The position numbers and the translations under genes are program-made. The notes under the pieces are model-generated. The model was not told the DNA's origin and searched no databases. It saw nothing but the letters and a program-made list of their open reading frames with translations. Shown here one piece after another: positions 20,853 through 29,448 of a stretch of 64,000 nucleotides of DNA. Source of the DNA: Pseudomonas fluorescens (GTDB lineage: Bacteria; Pseudomonadota; Gammaproteobacteria; Pseudomonadales; Pseudomonadaceae). The DNA lies in the NCBI RefSeq assembly GCF_002022275.1, contig NZ_MSDF01000010.1, positions 44,067 to 108,066 on the forward strand, in the 5' to 3' direction. Numbering within the stretch: position 1 is the stretch's first letter; each line of letters begins with the position of its first letter.

Positions 20853-21701
20853 TCAGAACACCACGGTTTTGTTGCCGTGCACCAGCACGCGATCTTCCAG
20901 GTGATAACGCAGGCCACGGGCCAGCACCATCTTCTCGACGTCACGGCCGAAACGCACCATGTCTTCAATGCTGTCGCTGTGGCTGACGCGCACCACGTCC
21001 TGCTCGATGATCGGGCCGGCGTCCAGTTCTTCGGTGACGTAATGGCAGGTCGCGCCGATCAGCTTCACACCCCGCAGAGACGCCTGGTGGTAAGGCTTGG
21101 CCCCGACAAACGAGGGCAGGAAGCTGTGGTGAATATTGATCACCTTGCCAGCGTATTCGCGGCACAGTTCCGGCGGCAGAATTTGCATGTAGCGCGCCAG
21201 CACCACCACGTCGGCCTCGTGCTGCTTGACCAGGCGGGAGACTTCGGCAAAGGCAGGCTCCTTGTCCTGCGGGTTGACCGGCACGTGGTAATAAGGAATG
21301 CCATGCCACTCGACCATGCTGCGCAGGTCATCATGGTTGGAAATCACACACGCGATCTCGCAGTCGAGCTCGTCGCTGTGCCAGCGGTGCAACAGGTCGG
21401 CCAGGCAATGGGACTCACGACTGGCCATCAGCACCACGCGCTTTTTCTGCTCGGTGTCGGAGATATGCCAGGTCATCGAAAACTCTTCGGCGATTGGCGC
21501 AAACGCCTCGCGGAAGGCTTCAAGACCAAAGGGCAGCGTATCGGCACGGATTTCGTGACGCATGAAAAACCAACCGCTGAGATCGTCCGAGTGATGGCTC
21601 GCCTCGGTGATCCAGCCGTTATGGGAGGCCAGAAAGTTACTGACTTTGGCAACGATGCCAACCCGGTCCGGGCAAGCAATCACCAGCCGAAAAGTGCGCA
21701 T
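20853..21701 (-). CDS. purU: formyltetrahydrofolate deformylase
   Basis: Hydrolyses 10-formyl-tetrahydrofolate to formate and tetrahydrofolate, balancing one-carbon pools and feeding formate to PurT. It has 282 residues: an N-terminal ACT domain (RLVIACPDRVGIVAKVSNFLA) and a formyltransferase-like catalytic domain with INIHHSFLPSFVGAKPYHQA and GATCHYVTEELDAGPIIEQD, holding the conserved Asn/His/Asp. The ATG at 21701 fits the family N-terminus. Divergent from mvaT, as in P. aeruginosa. Confidence 0.96.
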   Translation of the reverse strand: MRTFRLVIACPDRVGIVAKVSNFLASHNGWITEASHHSDDLSGWFFMRHEIRADTLPFGLEAFREAFAPIAEEFSMTWHISDTEQKKRVVLMASRESHCLADLLHRWHSDELDCEIACVISNHDDLRSMVEWHGIPYYHVPVNPQDKEPAFAEVSRLVKQHEADVVVLARYMQILPPELCREYAGKVINIHHSFLPSFVGAKPYHQASLRGVKLIGATCHYVTEELDAGPIIEQDVVRVSHSDSIEDMVRFGRDVEKMVLARGLRYHLEDRVLVHGNKTVVF

Positions 21702-22050
21702 TAGGGGAAAACTCCAGAACTTCGCAAAGGCCGCCATTCTAGCGATTGCGCAGAAAAACTGCAGTATTCATTGCGGCTTATTCTGTTCGCGCCCCGCGCC
21801 TACCTCCCTTAATAGCGTAAGGGTTTACCACCACTAGATGACCGTAAAGCGGCACATCAGGTCAGTTATCGAAAATAAGCGAAATAATCTTTAGGCATAC
21901 CACCTACTAATTAACTCGATTGCACAGCGTTGCCACAAACATTCAACGTAATTTACCTAAATGCATCCTTAAATGTTTACTTGGGGAATTTGCCTGACTA
22001 TTATTGAGTCACTTCCCCTGTCAATCAGCGCTCTACATAAGGTAGTCCAC
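21702..22050. promoter_or_regulatory. AT-rich divergent region with mvaT leader hairpin
   Basis: 349 bases, clearly more AT-rich than the neighbouring genes, holding the purU and mvaT promoters. Just before mvaT (21983-22018) is a compound hairpin: an outer stem GGGGAA/TTCCCC and an inner TGACT/AGTCA. It ends 32 bases before the ATG, so it would be in the mvaT 5' leader. MvaT-type proteins prefer AT-rich DNA and often repress their own genes, which would fit. Confidence 0.5.
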
Positions 22051-22425
22051 ATGTCTCTGATCAACGAATACCGCGCCACCGAAGAAGCTATCAAAGAGCT
22101 GCAAGCCCGTTTGAAGAACCTGTCCCAAGACGACAAGCTGCAAACCGAGCTGGAATTTGAAGGCAAACTGCGCACCCTGATGGGTGAATACTCCAAATCC
22201 CTGCGTGACATCATCGCGCTGCTGGATCCGGAATCGAAAGTTAAAGCACCGCGCGGCGCTGTGAAAACTACCGGCACCAAGCGTGCCCGCAAGGTCAAGC
22301 AATACAAGAACCCGCATAACGGTGAAGTGATTGAAACCAAAGGTGGCAATCACAAAACTCTGAAAGAGTGGAAAGCCAAGTGGGGCGGCGACGTAGTTGA
22401 AGGTTGGGCTACCCTGCTGGGCTAA
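22051..22425 (+). CDS. mvaT: H-NS-family xenogeneic silencer MvaT
   Basis: A 124-residue nucleoid protein that silences AT-rich and horizontally acquired DNA and oligomerises along it. The N-terminal coiled-coil dimerisation region is MSLINEYRATEEAIKELQAR; the DNA-binding domain at the C-terminus has the KQYKNPHNGEVIETKGGNHK segment ending KEWKAKWG. It is close to P. aeruginosa MvaT over its whole length, and the flanking purU and sbcB genes match as well, so it is MvaT rather than the paralogue MvaU/MvaV. Followed by a strong terminator. Confidence 0.96.
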   Translation: MSLINEYRATEEAIKELQARLKNLSQDDKLQTELEFEGKLRTLMGEYSKSLRDIIALLDPESKVKAPRGAVKTTGTKRARKVKQYKNPHNGEVIETKGGNHKTLKEWKAKWGGDVVEGWATLLG

Positions 22426-22459
22426 GCTTTGCCAGGTATGCGCCTGATACGTTACACAT

Positions 22460-22490
22460 AAAAAACGCCAGCTTGCTGGCGTTTTTTATT
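22460..22490. terminator. bidirectional rho-independent terminator
   Basis: The stem ACGCCAGC/GCTGGCGT with a tiny loop, an A-run on the left and a T-run on the right. It lies between the converging mvaT and sbcB genes. Confidence 0.93.
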
Positions 22491-22515
22491 GTCCGAATAG
22501 TCTGCAACTGCCTGA

Positions 22516-23943
22516 TTACAGATCCAGGCGAGCTGCTAAAGCGTCAGCATATGCTTGCCATTGATCCAGCACCTGGCACTGAAACGATGTAGCACTAACA
22601 GCCAACTCCTCACGCGCCTGCTTAAATGCCTCAAGGGTATTCGGCGCCCCCCACTCCGGACTCGACAAACGTTGCTGGCAGAAAAGTTTCCAGCGCTGTT
22701 GCTCCTCGTTGTTCAAGGTGTCGGCAAAGTTGCGGGCACGATAGCGAAATAATAATTCCGGCAAACGATGATCATCAAACGGCCACTGCAGACGCGCTAA
22801 ATCCGCAGGTTCCGCCGTGCGGACTTGTTCACATAAACGACGGTCGCGGTCACCGATAAAACCGTCGTAGAGCTGCTGCTCAGGGTCGTTACTCGGCGTA
22901 AAATCTTCTTCGGCGTAAATGGCTGCCAACTTGTCACGCCAAACTTCCTGTGCGTCAGTTAGCCGCAGCGCCCGTGCCTGACAGACATCCATATCCAACT
23001 GAAGCCGTTCACGGTCTTGCGCCCGCAGCACGTTTAAGGGAGCGACGACCGGGCATCGATTGATATGCAGCAACTTGAGTGGCACCGGCAGTTCACCTTC
23101 GGCCAGTTCATCCCTGCGCGTGTAAAGGCGCCTGCGCAGCGTATCGGCGTCCAGATCCAGCAACGCCTGAGGGTCGACCCCCAGATCACATACGATCAAC
23201 GCATTGCGATTGCGCGGATGCCAGGCCAGGGGCAGCACCACACCCAGGTAATGACGCGCCGCGGAAAAACGCCCGGAGATGTGCACCATCGGTTGCAGCA
23301 GGCGCACCTGATCCATGACCTTTTGTTTGCTGCGCAGTTGAAACAGCCACTCATACAGCTTGGGTTGTTTCTCGCGGACCAGACGCGCCAAGGCAATGGT
23401 GGCACGCACGTCGGACAAGGCATCGTGAGCCTGGCCATGGTCAATTCCGTTGGCCTCGGTCAAGCGCTCAAGCTTGAGGGTGACGCGCCCGTCCTGTTCA
23501 GGCCAGACAATCCCCTCAGGACGCAACGCATAAGCAGTGCGCACCACATCAATCAAGTCCCAGCGGCTGTTACCGCCCTGCCACTCACGGGCGTAAGGGT
23601 CAAAAAAGTTGCGATACAGGCTGTATCGCGTCATCTCGTCGTCAAAGCGCAGGGTGTTGTAACCGGCACCACAGGTACCCGGCGCAGCCAGTTCGGCATG
23701 TACCCGGGTCATGAAATCGGCTTCGGCCAGGCCCTTTTCCGCGAGAACGGCGGGGGTGATGCCGGTGATCGCGCACGCGGCCGGATGAGGCAGGATATCG
23801 TCGCTGGGCCGGCAATAAAGGTTGACCGGCGGGCCGACCTCGTTGAGGTCGAGGTCGGTAGGAATACCGGCGACCTGCAGCGGACGATCGCTGCGCGGGT
23901 TGATGCCGGTGGTTTCATAGTCGTACCAGAAAATGGTGGTCAC
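22516..23943 (-). CDS. sbcB: exodeoxyribonuclease I
   Basis: A 475-residue 3'-to-5' single-strand DNA exonuclease acting in recombination and mismatch repair. The DEDD exonuclease motif I is FWYDYETTGINP (D and E ligands), with motif II in GYNTLRFDDEMTRYSLYRNF and motif III in QAHDALSDVRATI. The SH3-like and C-terminal helical domains that grip single-stranded DNA and SSB are complete. Translation starts at GTG (23943) preceded by AGGAA. Its 3' neighbour mvaT is convergent. Confidence 0.97.
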   Translation of the reverse strand: MTTIFWYDYETTGINPRSDRPLQVAGIPTDLDLNEVGPPVNLYCRPSDDILPHPAACAITGITPAVLAEKGLAEADFMTRVHAELAAPGTCGAGYNTLRFDDEMTRYSLYRNFFDPYAREWQGGNSRWDLIDVVRTAYALRPEGIVWPEQDGRVTLKLERLTEANGIDHGQAHDALSDVRATIALARLVREKQPKLYEWLFQLRSKQKVMDQVRLLQPMVHISGRFSAARHYLGVVLPLAWHPRNRNALIVCDLGVDPQALLDLDADTLRRRLYTRRDELAEGELPVPLKLLHINRCPVVAPLNVLRAQDRERLQLDMDVCQARALRLTDAQEVWRDKLAAIYAEEDFTPSNDPEQQLYDGFIGDRDRRLCEQVRTAEPADLARLQWPFDDHRLPELLFRYRARNFADTLNNEEQQRWKLFCQQRLSSPEWGAPNTLEAFKQAREELAVSATSFQCQVLDQWQAYADALAARLDL

Positions 23944-24109
23944 GGGCTGTTCCTGTGCTGAAGATCGACAAAGTCTAGGCGCTGTGGGGCGTCTGCGGCC
24001 AGCGATACCTTACTGTACAAACATCCAGCAAAACCTTGAGTGGTTGCTTCCACCGGTGACACTGCTAGCATCCGTGTCTCACAGCCGCTTCGCACTGCCA
24101 GGGATCGCA

Positions 24110-24802
24110 ATGCCATCAGCTCCTTTGGACACCCGTTACCAGATCGAAACCCCGGAGGGCATTGACCTGCCCTTGCGCCCCGCGGGCTTGCTGCCCCGCG
24201 TGCTGGCCTTTGCTTTCGACCTGGGCGTGCGCGGGTTGATCATGGGCATTCTGCTGGTGCCACTGGCCCTGCTGGGCAATATTGGTATCGGCCTCGGTTC
24301 ATTGCTGCTGTTCCTGGTCAGCTGGTGGTACATGGTGCTGTTCGAAGTCCTCAATCAGGGCTGCTCTCCAGGCAAACAGGTGATGGGCCTTCGGGTCATT
24401 CAGGACGACGGCACACCGGTCGGCTGGTCCGCATCGCTGACCCGTAACCTGCTGCGTTTTGTCGACATGCTGCCCTTCGGCTACTTCCTCGGCGCCATCA
24501 GTTGCCTGCAACACCCCCATTTCAAACGGCTGGGCGACCTGGCAGCCGGAACCCTGGTGATTTACCGCGAACTGCCAGTGGCTCGCCCGCAGATACCCCA
24601 GGCAACCGCATTGCGTCTGCCCTTCGCCCTGGACCTGAGCGAACAGCGCGCCATCCTCGGTTTCGCCGAGCGCCAAGGCGAATTGTCTGCCGAGCGAGTG
24701 CATGAACTGGCCGCAATCCTCGCCTCACCGCTGAAAGTGTCTCCGGCCCGGGCGGCGGAACAACTCAACGGCGTGGCCCGTGGATTGTTGGGGCCGACAT
24801 GA
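24110..24802 (+). CDS. RDD-family membrane protein
   Basis: A 230-residue inner-membrane protein. The RDD domain covers about 20-150, with hydrophobic helices near 30-60, 65-85 and 120-140, the signature RVLAFAFDLGVRGLI, and GCSPGKQVMGLRVIQDDG. A soluble C-terminal tail of about 75 residues (SEQRAILGFAERQGELSAERV) follows. The ATG at 24110 has AGGGA upstream. It is the first gene of a six-gene unit; the next start overlaps its stop by 4 bases. RDD proteins have been proposed as transporters or membrane scaffolds; the role here is unknown. Confidence 0.9.
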   Translation: MPSAPLDTRYQIETPEGIDLPLRPAGLLPRVLAFAFDLGVRGLIMGILLVPLALLGNIGIGLGSLLLFLVSWWYMVLFEVLNQGCSPGKQVMGLRVIQDDGTPVGWSASLTRNLLRFVDMLPFGYFLGAISCLQHPHFKRLGDLAAGTLVIYRELPVARPQIPQATALRLPFALDLSEQRAILGFAERQGELSAERVHELAAILASPLKVSPARAAEQLNGVARGLLGPT

Positions 24803-25779
24803 AACAGAGCCTGTTCGAAAGCCGTCACCAGCCCGAATGGCAGGCCTTTGCCGAACAACTGAAGCAGTTGGAGCAAGGCAAAGCCAAGGCAGGTGACATG
24901 GCGCAATTTCCTCATCACTACCGACGTTTGTGCCAGCAACTGGCCCTGGCTCAGGAGCGCGGCTACAGCAGCTATCTGGTAGACCCTCTGCAACAGCTGG
25001 CCTTGCGCGGTCATCAACAGCTCTATCGCCACCGCAGCCAATTGGGTGCCAACGTGCTGAGTTTTGTACTGGCCGGTTTTCCTCGACTGGTGCGCGAGCA
25101 GTGGCGCTTTGTGCTGATCGCCAGCGTGCTGTTTTTTGGCAGCCTGGCGGGCATAGCCCTGCTGGTCTACCTGTTTCCGGACCTGATCTACAGCATCGTC
25201 AGCCCCCAGCAAGTCGCCGAGATGCAAAGCATGTACGACCCCGATGCCAGCCGCCTGGGTCGCGCCGCCGATCGCGCATCCAGCGAAGACTGGATGATGT
25301 TTGGCTACTACGTGATGCACAACATCGGCATCGCCTTCCAGACCTTTGCCGCCGGTTTGCTGTTCGGCCTGGGCAGCGTGTTCTTTCTGATATTCAACGG
25401 GTTGATCATTGGGGCAATCTCCGGTCACTTGACCGGTATCGGCTATGGCCAGACCTTCTGGTCGTTTGTCATTGGCCACGGCGCCTTCGAACTGACCGCC
25501 ATCGCCCTCGCAGGCGCGGCGGGTTTGCAACTGGGCTGGGCGCTGATTGCTCCAGGGCCATTGGCTCGCAGCGAGTCCCTGCGATTGGCCGCCCGCAAGA
25601 GCGTGCAAATGCTCTGCGGAGTCATGGCATTCCTGCTGATTGCCGCGTTTATCGAAGCCTACTGGTCTTCCACCACAAGCCTTGCTCCATGGATCAAATA
25701 CCTGGTGGGCGCGGCGCTCTGGCTGCTGGTGGCCGCTTACCTGATTCTCGCCGGACGGACTCGCCATGCGCCTGAGTGA
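24799..25779 (+). CDS. SpoIIM-like (DUF95) membrane protein
   Basis: A 326-residue protein of the stage II sporulation M-like family, although this organism does not sporulate. The first 100 residues are soluble and Gln-rich. Hydrophobic helices follow near 108-130, 175-210, 215-240 and 260-320. The segment YVMHNIGIAFQTFAAGLLFGLGSVFFLIFNGLIIG and the later GHGAFELTAIALAGAAG are characteristic. It overlaps the RDD gene by 4 bases and the next gene by 14, which indicates translational coupling. Confidence 0.9.
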   Translation: MKQSLFESRHQPEWQAFAEQLKQLEQGKAKAGDMAQFPHHYRRLCQQLALAQERGYSSYLVDPLQQLALRGHQQLYRHRSQLGANVLSFVLAGFPRLVREQWRFVLIASVLFFGSLAGIALLVYLFPDLIYSIVSPQQVAEMQSMYDPDASRLGRAADRASSEDWMMFGYYVMHNIGIAFQTFAAGLLFGLGSVFFLIFNGLIIGAISGHLTGIGYGQTFWSFVIGHGAFELTAIALAGAAGLQLGWALIAPGPLARSESLRLAARKSVQMLCGVMAFLLIAAFIEAYWSSTTSLAPWIKYLVGAALWLLVAAYLILAGRTRHAPE

Positions 25780-27295
25780 TGCGAGTGTGGTGATTCGCCC
25801 CCGCACAACCTGGGAAGCCATGGACCTCGGTGTCCTCATGGCCCGCGAACATCGCCTGTTGTTGATGAGCGCCTGGGCATGGGTGAGCTTGCCGGTGTTT
25901 GCTTTGCTCACTGCGCTGCTTTGGGAATATCCGTCACTGGTGATGTTCCTGTTCTGGTGGCTCAAGCCAGCGTTCGACCGCCTGCCGCTGTATATCCTGT
26001 CCAAGGCTCTGTTCGGCGAAACACCCGGCGTTAAACAAGCCGTACGTCACTGGCCACACCTGCTTAAAAGCCAGCTGCTGGCAAGCCTGACTTGGCGACG
26101 ACTGAGCCTGAGCCGCAGCTTCGTGTTGCCGGTCAGCCAACTCGAGGGCCTGGATGGGCAAGCCCGCCAGAGACGACTCGGCGTGCTGCTGCAGCGCAAT
26201 GCCGGTGCCGCGCGCTGGTTGACCATTCTCGGTGTCAACGTGGAAATAGGCCTGTGGTTTGGCTGCATGGCATTGTTCTATCTGTTCATTCCCGAGCAGA
26301 TTGAGCTGGATTGGGACTGGCAACGACTGGCACTCTCGACCGGCTCGGAAGGCTTATGGCTGGAACATCTGAGCAACACCTTCTATGCCCTGATTCTGGT
26401 GTTTTGGGAACCGGTCTACGTCTCCTGCGGCTTCAGCCTTTATCTCAACCGCCGCACCGTGCTGGAAGCCTGGGATCTGGAACTGGTGTTCCGTCGACTG
26501 CGCCAACGCCTGAGCAGCGTCGCGACGTTGTTGCTGCTTAGCGTTGGGCTGTTTTTGGTACAAGCCAGCCCGCAGGCATTGGCCGATGAGTCCAACAGCC
26601 CCAAACAATTGAGCACCCAAACTGCCAGCCAATCGATCAAGGCGCAGCTGGAACAACCGCCCTTTAAAAACCCGGAAACCGTCACCCGCTACCGCTTCGG
26701 CGATGAAAAAACTGCCCCTCAAAGCAAAGCCCACGGCGACGGAAAATTGCCAGCCTGGCTACAAGCGTTGCTGGATAATTTCAACAGCAATGCCTTCAAG
26801 CATGTTGCCCAAGGCCTGGAAATTCTTCTGTGGAGCCTGCTGATCGCAAGTGTGGCTTTGCTCGTGTGGTACTACCGTGGCTGGCTGCAAGCCTTTGTCA
26901 GCCGGCGCGCGGAACACAAATCCAGGGTCGCCAAACCCGCTCCCACCCAGCTGTTCGGTTTGGAGTTGGGTATCGAGACATTACCCGAGGATATCGCCGC
27001 AACGGCCGAAACACTCTGGCTCACCCAGCCACGGGAGGCACTGGGCTTGTTATATCGCGGCCTGCTGAGCCGGCTACTGCATGACTTCAACCTGCCGCTG
27101 AAAAGTGCCGACACCGAGGGCCAGGTCCTGGAGCGCGTACACCAGTTGCAACAACCACACTTGCTGGCATTCAGCGACGAACTGACCCGCCATTGGCAGA
27201 ACCTCGCCTATGGCCATCGCCTGCCACCGTCCTCTGCCCAGCAAAAACTATGCAGTGACTGGCGTGCGTTGTTCCCTGCGGAGTCGGCCCGATGA
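25766..27295 (+). CDS. DUF4129 domain membrane protein
   Basis: A 509-residue protein. Hydrophobic stretches lie near 32-60, 145-165, 195-225 and 245-262. A long periplasmic-type linker (about 263-355) follows, then one TM near 356-380 and a cytoplasmic C-terminal DUF4129 domain (about 420-505) with ATAETLWLTQPREALGLLYRGLLSRLLHDFNLPL. DUF4129 is regularly found beside MoxR and DUF58 genes. It overlaps both neighbours (14 and 4 bases). Function unknown. Confidence 0.87.
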   Translation: MRLSDASVVIRPRTTWEAMDLGVLMAREHRLLLMSAWAWVSLPVFALLTALLWEYPSLVMFLFWWLKPAFDRLPLYILSKALFGETPGVKQAVRHWPHLLKSQLLASLTWRRLSLSRSFVLPVSQLEGLDGQARQRRLGVLLQRNAGAARWLTILGVNVEIGLWFGCMALFYLFIPEQIELDWDWQRLALSTGSEGLWLEHLSNTFYALILVFWEPVYVSCGFSLYLNRRTVLEAWDLELVFRRLRQRLSSVATLLLLSVGLFLVQASPQALADESNSPKQLSTQTASQSIKAQLEQPPFKNPETVTRYRFGDEKTAPQSKAHGDGKLPAWLQALLDNFNSNAFKHVAQGLEILLWSLLIASVALLVWYYRGWLQAFVSRRAEHKSRVAKPAPTQLFGLELGIETLPEDIAATAETLWLTQPREALGLLYRGLLSRLLHDFNLPLKSADTEGQVLERVHQLQQPHLLAFSDELTRHWQNLAYGHRLPPSSAQQKLCSDWRALFPAESAR

Positions 27296-28449
27296 ACCGG
27301 CCTTTAGTCTGGGTGGGCCTGCTGCTCGCATGCCTGCTGGGAGCCGGCGCCTTTTATGCCTGGCACAAGGCAATCCCGTATGACGAGGTAGTGGATCGCG
27401 GGCCCTCACCAGAGGCCCGGGCGAACCCCTATCTGGCGGCTGAGTATTTCCTGCGTCAGCAAGGCTTGACCGTTGAACATGCCAAGGGTCTTGACCGACT
27501 CACCGACCTTGCGCCCAAGGGCAATAGCCTCTTGTTGCTGGGCGAACGCAGCAACATGACCCCACGCCAGGTAGAGCAATTGCTGGACTGGGCGAGATCC
27601 GGCGGCCACCTGCTGGTGGTCGCCGAAGCACTGTGGGATGAAGAGACAGGCAAAAGTGGCGACCTGCTGCTCGATCGGCTGGGCATTCATCAAGCCTTGA
27701 GCGATAACGTTGACGAACCGGCCTCACCGCGCAAAAAGAAAGCGCCGGACCTGACCAAACTCTATGTCGACAATGAAACCGCTCCGGCTTACTTCAACTT
27801 CGACACCGACTTCAACCTCATCGACCCCAAGCACCTGGTCCAGTTTTCCGCCAACAGCGCCAGGTCCAGTCACTTGATGCAGCTCGACCTCGGTCAAGGT
27901 TTTGTCACGGTGGTAACCGACAGTGACCTGTGGAAAACCCCGAGCATCGGCAAACACGATAATGCCTGGCTGCTGTGGTACCTCACCCAGGGCACGGCCG
28001 TGACATTGCTGTTCAACAGCGACGTGGACAATCTGCTGACGCAGTTGATGCGCTACTACCCACAGGCTTTGGTTGCGCTCGCTGCACTGATTGGTCTGGC
28101 ACTTTGGCAGGCGGGCATGCGCCAGGGGCCGATCCTGGCTCCGGCGCCCAAGGCTCGTCGGCAGTTGCAGGAGCATTTGCAGGCCAGCGCCCACTTCCTG
28201 TTGCGTCGCAGTGGCCAAGGCACTCTGTTGCAAGCATTGCAACGCGATATCCAGCGCGCCGCCCGGCGTCGTCACCCGGGCTTTGAACATCTGGACACCG
28301 CTGAACAGTGGCAGGTACTCGAACGCCTGACGCACCAACCCCCTCACGTCATCCGCCAGGCCCTTGGCCCACTCCCGGCAAAACGGCTCAACAGCGCCGA
28401 TTTCAGCCGTCAGGTGGCGTGCCTGCAAACTCTCAGGAATGCCCTATGA
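27292..28449 (+). CDS. DUF4350 domain protein
   Basis: A 385-residue protein with an N-terminal anchor (about 4-22) and a large extracytoplasmic domain (about 40-250). The domain resembles the DUF4350 glutamine-amidotransferase-like fold: ANPYLAAEYFLRQQGLTVEHAKG, LLLLGERSNMTPRQVEQLLDWARSGGHLLVVAE. A second TM (about 253-272) leads into a cytoplasmic tail with RRQLQEHLQASAHFLLRRSGQ. The catalytic triad of true amidotransferases is not evident. Overlaps both neighbouring genes by 4 bases. Confidence 0.86.
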   Translation: MNRPLVWVGLLLACLLGAGAFYAWHKAIPYDEVVDRGPSPEARANPYLAAEYFLRQQGLTVEHAKGLDRLTDLAPKGNSLLLLGERSNMTPRQVEQLLDWARSGGHLLVVAEALWDEETGKSGDLLLDRLGIHQALSDNVDEPASPRKKKAPDLTKLYVDNETAPAYFNFDTDFNLIDPKHLVQFSANSARSSHLMQLDLGQGFVTVVTDSDLWKTPSIGKHDNAWLLWYLTQGTAVTLLFNSDVDNLLTQLMRYYPQALVALAALIGLALWQAGMRQGPILAPAPKARRQLQEHLQASAHFLLRRSGQGTLLQALQRDIQRAARRRHPGFEHLDTAEQWQVLERLTHQPPHVIRQALGPLPAKRLNSADFSRQVACLQTLRNAL

Positions 28450-29441
28450 GCGATTTTCCAGCAGACACTGCTCCAACCCGCGAAACCCTTCTACAGGCCA
28501 GCCAGCAAGCCCAGGCGCTGCGCGTTGAATTGCGCAAGGCGGTGATCGGTCAGGACTCGGTGATTGACGACGTACTCACCGCACTGATCGCAGGCGGTCA
28601 CGTTCTGCTTGAAGGTGTCCCCGGCCTGGGAAAAACCCTGCTGGTACGTGCTTTGGCGCGGTGTTTTGGGGGCGACTTCGCGCGCATCCAGTTCACTCCG
28701 GACCTCATGCCCAGCGATGTCACAGGGCATGCCGTGTACGATTTGCACACCGAACAATTCAAGTTGCGCAAGGGCCCCATCTTTACCCATCTGCTGCTGG
28801 CCGACGAAATCAATCGCGCCCCGGCCAAGACCCAGGCTGCCTTGCTGGAAGCCATGCAAGAGCGCCAAGTCACCCTTGAAGGTGAGGCATTGCCCATCGG
28901 CCAGCCGTTCATGGTGCTGGCGACCCAGAACCCCATCGAACAGGAAGGCACTTACCCACTGCCCGAAGCGGAATTGGACCGGTTCATGCTCAAGGTTCGC
29001 ATGAGCTACCCCGAGGCGCAGCAGGAGCTGGACATGGTGCGCGAAGTGACGCGTTCAGCACGGGCCGACATGCTGGATGTACACCCGCTGCGCACCGTGT
29101 TGCAGGCAGTGGACGTGCTGCAATTGCAGCAGGTCGCCAGCGAGCTGGCTCTGGACGAACAGGTACTCGACTACGCCGTGCGTCTGGCCCGAACCACGCG
29201 TACCTGGCCCGGGCTAACCCTCGGCGCAGGTCCACGGGCCTCCATCGACCTGGTACGGGGTGCCAGGGCTCGCGCACTGCTGCGCGGTGGCGAATTCGTC
29301 ACCCCTGATGACATCAAGGGTTGCGCTCTGGCTGTCCTGCGTCATCGGGTACGCATCGCGCCGGAACTGGACATCGACGGCCTGGAAGTAGACGAGGTGC
29401 TCAAGCAAATGCTCGACCAGATTCCGGCACCCCGGCAGTGA
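28446..29441 (+). CDS. MoxR-family AAA+ ATPase
   Basis: A 331-residue MoxR-type AAA+ chaperone ATPase. Walker A is GVPGLGKT (57-64), Walker B LLLADEINR (117-124), and sensor I is ATQNPIEQEGTYPLPEAELDRF. MoxR proteins remodel or mature partner complexes, often through von Willebrand-type partners encoded beside them, as in methanol dehydrogenase maturation. The DUF58 protein encoded next is the obvious partner. The ATG at 28446 overlaps the previous stop by 4 bases; the longer frame would lie inside the DUF4350 gene. Confidence 0.95.
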   Translation: MSDFPADTAPTRETLLQASQQAQALRVELRKAVIGQDSVIDDVLTALIAGGHVLLEGVPGLGKTLLVRALARCFGGDFARIQFTPDLMPSDVTGHAVYDLHTEQFKLRKGPIFTHLLLADEINRAPAKTQAALLEAMQERQVTLEGEALPIGQPFMVLATQNPIEQEGTYPLPEAELDRFMLKVRMSYPEAQQELDMVREVTRSARADMLDVHPLRTVLQAVDVLQLQQVASELALDEQVLDYAVRLARTTRTWPGLTLGAGPRASIDLVRGARARALLRGGEFVTPDDIKGCALAVLRHRVRIAPELDIDGLEVDEVLKQMLDQIPAPRQ

Positions 29442-29448
29442 CCCGTCC

